Below are positions 55,244 through 63,185 of a stretch of DNA of 64,000 nucleotides, in pieces. Source of the DNA: Thiocapsa bogorovii. GTDB taxonomy: Bacteria; Pseudomonadota; Gammaproteobacteria; Chromatiales; Chromatiaceae. Location of the stretch: NCBI RefSeq assembly GCF_021228795.1, contig NZ_CP089309.1, positions 682,001 through 746,000 on the forward strand, in the 5' to 3' direction. Below the pieces are notes generated by a model. That model was not told the origin of the DNA and searched no databases. It saw nothing but the letters and a program-made list of their open reading frames with translations. The first letter of the stretch is position 1; each line of letters begins with the position of its first letter. Position numbers and translations under genes: made by a program.

Positions 55244-55894
55244 CTGCAACAATCAACAAAACCAAGCGAAATTCCCCGAGGAAGCCTCCGACTCGCTCAC
55301 AAGGCGGCCGGTGCGGGCGCCTATGACTGCACGCCAAGGTGGAAGCCCTCGGAATGGCGGACGCAACCCTTCGCTTCGCAGCCTTCCGCCCTCGCGTTCC
55401 GTGCGATTGAACCGCAGCCGTGCCCGAGCAGCCATAGCCAGTACCTATAGGGCGGAAGGAGGCGAGATTCTCTTCCAACAACGGGCGGTCTTTTCAGCGC
55501 GGGTAAACTCTCATACACTCGGCGACAAGCCTTGTGGGATGATACGGTACTCGGACCTCTAGCTTGTTGGCTTCAGAGGTTCGCGGTGATACGACATGCA
55601 CACAACACCAACACAGATGCGCTGAACTCGCAAACTTCCTGAGCCCGCAACTTGCGTGCACATGCAGCAAGAAGGCGAATTCAAGTTGTTCTTGTCGCTC
55701 GCTCCATGCAGTAACGTCTGCGTTAATAAAGACTTAACCACGATACCGAAACCCTGGACTGACAACGCCGCATGGATGCAGCGGATGCGCTAGGTTACCC
55801 ATGTCCGAGCAGCCTCCAATACTTCGGAATCCGATGGTTTGAAACTCTGAGCCGACGAGGCTTCGGACCCCTACTTCAAGCACGGTGGCCGCCC
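55244..55894. other. 651-bp gap with one palindromic repeat
   Basis: A REP-like palindrome at 55356-55391 (GGCGGACGCAACCC ... CCTTCCGCC) is the only structure seen. A frame running into the next gene from 55772 is probably untranslated leader. The region is less GC-rich near 55560-55750. Confidence 0.6.
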
Positions 55895-58249
55895 ATGCAG
55901 TCTGATACGATTTTCGCACCTAGTCGCTCTCTGGCCAAAAAGGCCGTCCTGACCGCTGGCTTCTTAGTGGCGACTTGGCTGATCCCCGGTACGGCCATCT
56001 CCGATGCCGGCCTGCTGAACATCGCTGACTCGGTCGGAATCGCTGAAACGTCGCGTTCTTATGGCGTATCGGTTGAGGACTATGATGGCGACGGACTGGC
56101 CGACTTCCTGTACAACCGAGCCTGGATGCAGGAAATGCGACTTTACCGAAACCTCGGCGGCAGATTCTCGCAAGACCGAAAAACGAACTTCGGCCTTGCC
56201 GATCGACTCGACTGCCAGTGGGGAGACCCAAACCAAGACGGCTTGCCGGACCTCTACTGCATCGTCGGCGCCAATTTCGGAACGGCGACGAAGGCCAACC
56301 AACTGTGGATTCAGCAACAGGACGGAACCTTCCTCGACCAAGCATCCCAATGGCGTGTCACCGATCCTTACGGGCGCGGTCGCCGTGTGGCCTGGTTCAA
56401 TTACAACGGTGATGAATTCCCCGACCTTTTTGTGGGTAACGACTTCCCGCGCAAAGATGGCATCCCGAGTCCGAACCGCGTCTTCGTGAACCAAGGCGGC
56501 AGGCGCTTTACCGAAGCCGTCATCAGCGGTCTGACCCAAGAGCTAGGAGCTTGGTGTGCCCTCGCTGTGGACATCGATCGAGACGGTTATGACGACCTGT
56601 TCGTTTGCGGCAGCAAGAGACTTTACGTTTACCGCAATCTTGGAGGAAATGGATTCGAAGACGTAGCACCGGCTCTTAACTTGGCGAAATACTACAACCA
56701 TGTCGATGCCGCTGATCTCAACGGGAATGGATATCTCGACCTGATCTTGGTCGGGAACGGGCGCGCGTGTATACGGCCGGGAACCGGGTTTTGGAGCTTC
56801 GGCCCTCAGCAATGTTATGGCACCGAGGTCAAGCGCACCGTCACCGTTGATACCGACGGCAACGGAATCCTCGACATCTATGTCGGCCGCGGCGGTCAGT
56901 CACCGAACCTGCCCGATCTGCTCCTGCGGAACAACGGCGGCGGACAGTTTACCGCGGTCCAAGTCGGAGCCTCCACGGCCGAAGGAACCGGAAACCGCGT
57001 CAGACTTGCCGCACTCGACCACGACAACGACGGTCGCGAAGGTGTGCTAGTCGTCAACGCCACCGACGGCATTGCAGGACCTCTGGAATTCATGAATCTC
57101 GACGGGCAGACAAACCGACCACCGGTGGCCCGTAACGACAGCGCCGGCATCACACAAGGCGGTGTCGCAGTTGTCGACGTGCTCGCCAATGACACCGATC
57201 CGAACGGGGATGCTACGATCGATCCGATGAGCCTGCGGATCGTCACGCCGCCGCGCGCCGGAGTTGCCACCGCCAACGAAAACGGCTCGGTCACCTATCG
57301 GCATAACGGCGCGACAGCCACCGCCGATTCCTTCACCTACACCGTCGCCGATACCGCCGGAGCGGTCTCCAACGTCGCCACCGTCAGCTTCGCAATTACT
57401 CCCGGCGGTCAGTCGCTCATTCATCATGGCACCGTCTCCGGCGTCGGTGACATCTGGCAAACAGTCACGCTGCCCCGTACCTTCACCAACCCGGTCGTCA
57501 TTGCCTCGGTACAGTACGACGCGCCGCCGGCCTTGCCAGTGGTCGCCCGGGTGCGCAACGCAGCTGCCAACCGTTTCGAGGTTCGCGTGCAGAACCCCAG
57601 TGGGACGCTTCTCACCGAGCCATATACCCTGCACTACCTGGTCGTCGAGGCCGGTGTCTATACCCGCGCAACGCACGGCATCACGATGGAGGCCGTACGA
57701 GCGACCTCGACCCAAACCAGCCGCAGAGGTAATTGGTCAGCGGGTAACGCCCGAAACTACGCCCAGCCTTACACCAAACCGGTCGTCCTTGGCCAGATTA
57801 TGTCCGAGAACGACCCGCGTTGGTCGGTATTCTGGGCCCGCGGCGGCAGCCCCAAACAGGTGCCCACCGCCAGCAGTCTGGTCATCGGCAAGCACGTCGG
57901 CGAAGACTCCGTCAACACCCGTGCCAACGAGCTCGTCGGCTATCTGGTGATCGAGGCCGGCAGCGGCACCGTCGGCAGCCTCGCTTATCAGGCCGGTGTG
58001 AGCACCGCCCGCGTCGGCGGAGTCGACAATGCCCCGCCCTTTTTGGTGCCCGCCGCACTCGCCTCGCCGACGGCAACAGCACTAATCTCCGCCGCCGCCA
58101 TGCAAGGCGGCGACGGCGGCTGGCCGGTCCTTTACGGCAACAACCCTCTCGCCAATGCCGCTCTGCACCTCGCCTTCGACGAGGATCAGATCCGCGACCC
58201 AGAGCGTATTCACATCGGAGAGGCCATTGCTTACATCATCCTTAATTGA
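55895..58249 (+). CDS. Secreted FG-GAP/VCBS-repeat protein with cadherin-like and lectin-like modules
   Basis: 784 residues from the ATG at 55895, chosen because the signal peptide (KKAVLTAGFLVATWLIPGTAIS) follows it directly; the upstream ATG at 55772 would bury it. Residues ~40-400 hold FG-GAP/VCBS repeats of the calcium-binding D-x-D-x-D-G form (VEDYDGDGLADFLY, GDPNQDGLPDLYC, DIDRDGYDDLFVC, DLNGNGYLDLILV, DTDGNGILDIYVG), suggesting a beta-propeller. A cadherin-like domain follows at ~407-505 (NRPPVARNDSAG, VDVLANDTDPNGD), and then one lectin-like module from ~509 to the end. The last two modules match those at the C-terminus of both giant proteins. No catalytic motif; likely an extracellular adhesin. 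Confidence 0.86.
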   Translation: MQSDTIFAPSRSLAKKAVLTAGFLVATWLIPGTAISDAGLLNIADSVGIAETSRSYGVSVEDYDGDGLADFLYNRAWMQEMRLYRNLGGRFSQDRKTNFGLADRLDCQWGDPNQDGLPDLYCIVGANFGTATKANQLWIQQQDGTFLDQASQWRVTDPYGRGRRVAWFNYNGDEFPDLFVGNDFPRKDGIPSPNRVFVNQGGRRFTEAVISGLTQELGAWCALAVDIDRDGYDDLFVCGSKRLYVYRNLGGNGFEDVAPALNLAKYYNHVDAADLNGNGYLDLILVGNGRACIRPGTGFWSFGPQQCYGTEVKRTVTVDTDGNGILDIYVGRGGQSPNLPDLLLRNNGGGQFTAVQVGASTAEGTGNRVRLAALDHDNDGREGVLVVNATDGIAGPLEFMNLDGQTNRPPVARNDSAGITQGGVAVVDVLANDTDPNGDATIDPMSLRIVTPPRAGVATANENGSVTYRHNGATATADSFTYTVADTAGAVSNVATVSFAITPGGQSLIHHGTVSGVGDIWQTVTLPRTFTNPVVIASVQYDAPPALPVVARVRNAAANRFEVRVQNPSGTLLTEPYTLHYLVVEAGVYTRATHGITMEAVRATSTQTSRRGNWSAGNARNYAQPYTKPVVLGQIMSENDPRWSVFWARGGSPKQVPTASSLVIGKHVGEDSVNTRANELVGYLVIEAGSGTVGSLAYQAGVSTARVGGVDNAPPFLVPAALASPTATALISAAAMQGGDGGWPVLYGNNPLANAALHLAFDEDQIRDPERIHIGEAIAYIILN

Positions 58250-58619
58250 AAATCAGGATTTCGGCTTACCCCCGCCAACTCCCTTGTGAATGCACCGGTG
58301 GTGAGCGAAACGATCCACCGGAACTTCACAATGCGGGTGGCGCCGCGACATAGTCCCTTTAGCCACGGGTTGCCGGAGCGACGCGCGCGGATGGCCGCAT
58401 CAGAGTGGAATCTTTCGCCGGGTCGGCCTGGAAAACCCATTACGTTGCCGTAGGGAGCTGTACTACGCGCTACGCATCCCTGATGTTAGCGCGCGTTGTA
58501 TCAATTTTCTGCGCGCAGCCCGGAAGCATGGGATTGTACTTCGCGAACAGGTCGGCCGCCGATCGACGCTTCAGCCACGGCCTTGGACTCGATCCACATC
58601 ACACGACCGCAATATCTAT
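58250..58619. other. Intergenic gap without recognised feature
   Basis: 370 bp between convergent genes. No hairpin with a T-run, no repeat shared with the rest of the window, no coding motif. Confidence 0.5.
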
Positions 58620-59282
58620 TTAGCGACGAAAGAGCTTCCGACCCGTTCTTCTTAGAAAACGGTAGTCCACCCCGGCTTTTACGAGCAAACCCACCAACCC
58701 CTTCTGTGCGAAATTCAACTCCATTTGTTTACTGCGAGGATTCGCGTGAGGGAAAGGAACATCGGGAACAGGGTAACCCAAGAACGGGCACAACTTCTCC
58801 CAACCATCACCGCCGCCGAAGTCCAGCGTCAATAATTGCCCCGCCTTCTCTCCTTCAAAGTATTTGGAGACTAGAGCATGATGAGTTTTGTAAACCCAGC
58901 GGTACCGATTCTCATTAAAAATACTGCACCCAAAAAGCAATACGCGCTGAAAGTCTCGGACCGAGCCAGCCTTAGGTGTCGCATAGGCTTGATTGAAACC
59001 CGCGCGCCGTGATGACTCTAGCCACTTCTCGATCGGCCTTATGGTTAATATGAACTTTGAGCCCGGCCAGGCTTCATCTAGTTGCGCAAAAATGCCGGGG
59101 ATAGGGTTATCAAGAACGGCATCGTACCGTTCCAGGATCGACAGGCGGTAATTCGCCATTCGCACTTCCTCCGTCGTACGATCATCCGGGTAATGAATCG
59201 ACCGGATACCCAAAATCTTAAGTGCCTCATGGAGACTTGAAGTCCCTGATTTCGGCAACCCAATGCCAAATATCTTATACAA
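58620..59282 (-). CDS. Sulfotransferase, short Sulfotransfer_4-like type
   Basis: 220 residues beginning at a TTG at 59282 with a strong GAGGTGG just upstream. N-terminal YKIFGIGLPKSGTSSLHEAL is the PAPS-binding loop. WPGSKFILTIRPIEKWLESS is the 3'-phosphate loop. The fold and length match the Sulfotransfer_4 (PF17784) group of bacterial proteins, whose acceptors are mostly unknown. AT content is higher than in neighbouring genes and two IS elements lie next to it, so recent transfer is likely. It is not similar enough to the 14057-14920 sulfotransferase to be a recent copy. Confidence 0.85.
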   Translation of the reverse strand: MYKIFGIGLPKSGTSSLHEALKILGIRSIHYPDDRTTEEVRMANYRLSILERYDAVLDNPIPGIFAQLDEAWPGSKFILTIRPIEKWLESSRRAGFNQAYATPKAGSVRDFQRVLLFGCSIFNENRYRWVYKTHHALVSKYFEGEKAGQLLTLDFGGGDGWEKLCPFLGYPVPDVPFPHANPRSKQMELNFAQKGLVGLLVKAGVDYRFLRRTGRKLFRR

Positions 59283-59558
59283 TTACCACCTCGCCGAGTT
59301 TGCACATTGATCCGCACGAACAAAGCCACACTTAGATGCCGGATAAAAATGACGTGACTTATACCGCCTTGAGAAATCTAGTACCCTTACAGCAAAGATC
59401 ACTGCAAAAAAACCATCGTATCGCCGAACTTTAGTAAACGTCGAGAACGACATTGGGACTCTGGAGCCTCTTCGAAACAGCGCCAGTTGTCTCGATGTGT
59501 CTTTAACTGGCTCCATCGCGAACTTGTTGCTCTGGATACTGCTCCACGTCAGCCTTTA

Positions 59559-60668
59559 CTAATCCTAAAGTAGGTAAAGCCAGGTTCTGCTATAATAAGA
59601 AACATGAAATGCAGGCGCAAAACCGACGGCCGTAAGATGTCGAGTGCGGGCAAAGAAGCACTTCGCCTGCGGGTAGTCCATCTCATCGAAGATGGCGCCA
59701 GTCCGGAAGTCTTGGCGAAAACGCTCGATATCAATCCGCGAACCATCTATACGTGGCTGGCGAAATATCATTACGGCGGCGATGATGCGCTCAAAACCCA
59801 GCCGAAGCCAGGTCGCCCGCCGAAACTCGACGGACCGCAATTGTCGCGCCTGGCGTCGATCATTCGCGAGAAGAACCCGCTCCAACTCAAGTTTCCATTC
59901 GCCTTGTGGACGTTGGAGCTGGTCCGCGAACTGATTCGACGCGAGTTCGGCGTGAGCCTCAGTGCGGTTTCGGTCGGGCGTATCCTGCATCGTTAGGGGC
60001 TGACTCCGCAACGACCGCTGCGCCGGGCGATCGAGCAGGATCCGGCCCTCGTGGAGCGCTGGCGCAACACTGACTTTCCGGCGATTCAGCGCGAAGCGAA
60101 GGCATGCAACGCGCTGATTTTCGTCGGTGACGAGGCCGGCATTCGGTCTGATTATCACCGCGGCACCACATGGGGCAGGCAAGGCCGGACGCCGATCGTG
60201 CCGCGCACCGGGGCGCGCTTCTCGGTCAACATGCTCTCCGCGGTCAGCGCCCAAGGCGACATGCGCTTCATGGTGCACGAAGGCACCGCGACGGCCGCGA
60301 CCTTCTGCGACTTTCTCGAGCGTTTGGTGACCGGGATGGAGCGACCGATCTTCCTGATTGTGGATCGACATCGTATTCATCGCGCGAAAAAGGTCCAACG
60401 CCTGGTCGCGCAGCTGGACGGCAAGCTCAAGCTCTTCTTCCTTCCGGCGTATTCACCGCAGCTCAACCCGGATGAATGGGTTTGGAACAACGTCAAACAG
60501 CGTGTCGCCAAAACCTTCATCACCAGCCGCGAGCAGCTGATCGCATCCGCTCGCTCGATCCTTCATTCACTACAGCGTACGCCCGCTAAAATCATCGGAT
60601 TTTTCAGGGATCCGGATTGTCATTATGCGTTCGCGTAAATTATGTGGCTTTATTAACGTTAGCCTTAG
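59559..60668 (+). mobile_element. IS630-family element, about 1.1 kb
   Basis: Imperfect ~24-bp inverted ends: left CTAATCCTAAAGTAGGTAAA-GCCA, right (complement) CTAAGGCTAACGTTAATAAA-GCCA. Both ends are flanked by a TA dinucleotide (59557-59558 and 60669-60670), the target duplication expected of IS630/Tc1-type elements. It contains one transposase gene with an internal stop. Confidence 0.85.
59604..60638 (+). pseudogene. IS630 transposase interrupted by an in-frame amber codon
   Basis: Two same-frame pieces, 59604-59996 and the rest to 60638, are separated only by TAG at 59994-59996. Read through, the protein is 344 residues. It has an N-terminal helix-turn-helix (GASPEVLAKTLDINPRTIYT), a GRPPKL linker, and the DDE/IS630 catalytic domain: FVGDEAG, IVDRHRIHRAKK, LPAYSPQLNPDEWVWNNVK. 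Relatives have a leucine in RRLGL at the stop position, so a TTG to TAG change is the simplest explanation. Unless the stop is suppressed the transposase is dead; the second piece alone lacks the DNA-binding part. Confidence 0.88.
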
Positions 60669-60671
60669 TAA

Positions 60672-61006
60672 CACCGCTTACGCGGCGTGAGAGTGTCACT
60701 GGATATTCTTTTGAGAAGGCATGATGTGTTCCTCGTACTGCCGCCTCATAGACGCGGCAGCCGGAGTGCCGCGTGTCCCTCGTGATAACGTCCGGGATCA
60801 TTCTGGTGCTGGGCGGAATGGCGCTAACTCAAGCCGGCATGCTTATAAAACAGTGATTTCCCGGAATCCTCCGGCGCCGATCCGCGACAGTGCTGGCGGT
60901 TACGTGGGCCGAAGCCATTCGGAGCGGCGTCCGGATCGGCCTCCCGCTTGTATTGCAAGCGCGATAAGTAGCTGATCTTTCTTCGGAAGCCCCCTAAGTT
61001 AAATCA
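60672..61006. other. Gap between two IS elements
   Basis: No gene recognised. GGAATGGCGCTAACTC at 60820-60835 recurs inverted near 61618-61634, and GTGCTGGGCGGA occurs directly near 60812 and 61637, on the two sides of the IS200-type element. This suggests earlier rearrangement or insertion-related duplication. Confidence 0.5.
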
Positions 61007-61608
61007 CCCCCGGCAAAGCCGGGGGCTTACTTGGTGACCGCCTCAAAGGCGGAACAACACCGGGAGCCGCCCAAGGCGGCTGACTAGACTCCGAGTTTGA
61101 TCTGGTCGTAGCGCTCGTCTTCTTGCTCCTGGTTTCGGATGTAGGCCCGAACCATGTTCTCGTCCAGACCGACGGTCGAAACAAAGTTGCCGCGAGCCCA
61201 GAAGTTCTCGCCGGTAAAGTTCCTTTGCCGACCGGCGAACTTCCGCGCGATGTGGATCGCACTCTTGCCCTTGATGTCGCCGACCACCTGCGCGACCGCG
61301 TACTTCGGCGGAATTCTGATGCACATGTCGACATGATCCGACATCAGATGGCCCTCGATGATCTTCGACTCCCGATGACCGGCCAGCTCATGGAAGATCT
61401 CGCCGAAATGCTTGCGCAGCGCCCCGAAGATGCGCTTCTTGCGCCGCTTCGGGATGAACACGATATGGTACTTACAGTCCCATCGCGTATGACTCAGACT
61501 TTGGTACTCTTTCATGCGTGAGTTTCCTCTTCTCTTGGCGGAGAGAGAAAATTCACGCCGACCGCGGGAACGGTCAAACCTCGGTGAGTCCCCCGGCAGA
61601 GCCGGGGG
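61007..61608 (-). mobile_element. IS200/IS605-type element with subterminal hairpins
   Basis: Hairpins CCCCCGGCAAAGCCGGGGG at 61007-61025 and CCCCCGGCAGAGCCGGGGG at 61590-61608 frame a single tnpA gene. They are followed in the same orientation by CTTAC, as expected for single-strand transposition signals and unlike inverted repeats. Exact cleavage sites cannot be placed; the true ends extend some bases beyond these hairpins. Confidence 0.8.
61084..61515 (-). CDS. tnpA: IS200/IS605 TnpA (Y1 transposase) with altered HUH motif
   Basis: 143 residues, normal family length: MKEYQSLSHTRWDCKYHIVFIPKRRKK at the N-terminus and the Y1 tyrosine in RAYIRNQEQEDERYD near the C-terminus. Family members carry HVH in the block GHLM-x-DHVHM; here the codons give GHLMSDHVDM, so the second histidine of the metal-binding HUH pair is aspartate. 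The frame is otherwise intact. HUH enzymes use both histidines to hold the catalytic metal, so this copy is probably inactive unless aspartate can substitute. Confidence 0.9.
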   Translation of the reverse strand: MKEYQSLSHTRWDCKYHIVFIPKRRKKRIFGALRKHFGEIFHELAGHRESKIIEGHLMSDHVDMCIRIPPKYAVAQVVGDIKGKSAIHIARKFAGRQRNFTGENFWARGNFVSTVGLDENMVRAYIRNQEQEDERYDQIKLGV

Positions 61609-61994
61609 CTTACCTCACTGAGTTAGCGCCATTCGGTGCTGGGCGGACTCGCTCCTCGCGGAGGGCTCATTTTGCCCCCGACCGAACTCCGCGGTCTCCC
61701 GCCGGAGCCGACGCACATTGCTCGCACGGCCCTACGCTACCCTTTAATGGGTTGCCAGCGTTTCGAATGCGCTCTGCAGGATGCCTCCGTCGCCTTCTGG
61801 CCTGTGCTCCTTCCTCATTCCTCAATTCGCCTACCGACGCGCGCCGATTCCAACCGGGGCCGCTCGGCTTCGCTTCGCGCTACTTGCCTCGGGCGGGCAA
61901 AATTTAGAGCCCTAGAGCCCTAGAGCCCTATTCACAGCCCAACTTAATAAGCAACTGCCTCTCAAAGAGCCACTCGCTCGTAATTAAACCATTA
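61609..61994. other. Gap with a short tandem repeat
   Basis: Three head-to-tail copies of the 8-mer TAGAGCCC at 61905-61928. The rest lacks coding motifs. Short frames are not supported. Confidence 0.55.
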
Positions 61995-63185
61995 TCATCT
62001 GCAAGGAGCAATCAACGTAGGACATTTTGATTGTAATCCTCCCGCCGGGTCATTCGGGAAGCGCTGGGGAAGCTTCGACCACAAAGCCTTCACGTTGGCC
62101 CAATACGGGTCTCTAGGCGTCCAGGTAGCGAAGTTTGTTTTCAGCGTATCCTTATGCAGGCCGAAAAGATCCTCGATTGGGACAGGCTCGCCGGCAGTTG
62201 GACCCTTCTCCCAGCCAAGATAATTCCTTGTCTGAATCGAATACATTAAAGGGACAAGACCGCGCAGACGGATCGCCATATCATACGTACCGGTTACGGT
62301 CTGTCCGTATTCCCATGCCGTCGGAATCGTGTCCGGCCCACCGTGACCATTACCTGATTGACGAGCGGAATTCTCGAACGCCGGTAACCAGCTCTCAGGG
62401 GAGTTGGCATAAGATAGCGTTGGGGTCTCTTTGAAAACCGAACGGAGATATGGCCCAAGCGAAGCAACGTAGTCTCTTGTCGCCGCTTGCTTCTGAGACC
62501 AGTCCAACATATCCGGCGGAGGAGAAACGGCAGACTCGTTGATATTGATGAGCGCAATTGCGGGGTGTGCGTCAACGGCCGCGGCCAAAGCTGTAATTAG
62601 CGCCGTGTATCGCTCTTGGACTTTTGGATGCCAGGAATTCATCATCCAACCCCCAGAATTAGACCCGCCAATCTGAAAATGACCGCCGTCATATTCAGCC
62701 GTCTCCATGTAGGGTGGGACAACTTTCTGCCCTGGAACAAAAGTTTTATGCTGCAACTGAATAATTAACTTCTTACCGCGCGCATGAAGATAATCCGCAT
62801 CTGCAAGGATCTTATCGAAACGATAAGATCCTTTTGTTGTTGGCTCCAGCTCACGCCAAACATATCGGACTTGAGAACCTCTTATAATTTGGTATGGCGC
62901 ATAATCATTATAGGTTCTGACTAGCTGATCGGGCTCATCATCCATAAAATACTTTGAGCGGTTACCAATAAATACGTAATGCCCGGGATACCACTTGACA
63001 CCTTCCTCTGGGCGATTCGGAGGGCCTTCTCCTTCCTTCAGGAACCGCAGTTCGGTTGGTGCATCCAGCGACGCGAGCATTAGCGCGGAAGGCTGGTGCA
63101 GATCGAGCGGCCCTGCAGAGAGCGCGCCTGTTACGCAGAGTAGCGCGATGGACGCGCCGATAGCGACTCGATTCAAAGATTTCAT
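61995..63185 (-). CDS. Secreted glycoside-hydrolase-like TIM-barrel protein
   Basis: 396 residues from the ATG at 63185, GGAG eleven bases upstream; signal peptide MKSLNRVAIGASIALLCVTGALSA. The body reads as a (beta/alpha)8 glycosidase: a substrate-side strand QIIRGSQVRYVWRELEP, KKLIIQLQHKTF, and IALININESAV. The N-E pair of the last is a likely acid/base (clan A, GH5/GH42-like). The second catalytic glutamate is not obvious; WEYGQ is a candidate. It may trim an exported glycan. Base composition is clearly more AT-rich than the rest of the window, and it is flanked by mobile elements, so horizontal acquisition is likely. A perfect 13-bp inverted repeat lies within the gene at 62805-62833. Confidence 0.7.
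   Translation of the reverse strand: MKSLNRVAIGASIALLCVTGALSAGPLDLHQPSALMLASLDAPTELRFLKEGEGPPNRPEEGVKWYPGHYVFIGNRSKYFMDDEPDQLVRTYNDYAPYQIIRGSQVRYVWRELEPTTKGSYRFDKILADADYLHARGKKLIIQLQHKTFVPGQKVVPPYMETAEYDGGHFQIGGSNSGGWMMNSWHPKVQERYTALITALAAAVDAHPAIALININESAVSPPPDMLDWSQKQAATRDYVASLGPYLRSVFKETPTLSYANSPESWLPAFENSARQSGNGHGGPDTIPTAWEYGQTVTGTYDMAIRLRGLVPLMYSIQTRNYLGWEKGPTAGEPVPIEDLFGLHKDTLKTNFATWTPRDPYWANVKALWSKLPQRFPNDPAGGLQSKCPTLIAPCR

Noticed and set aside
59565-60398. 277-residue minus-strand frame over the IS630 element
   Set aside because: Antisense to the transposase and spanning its inverted end.
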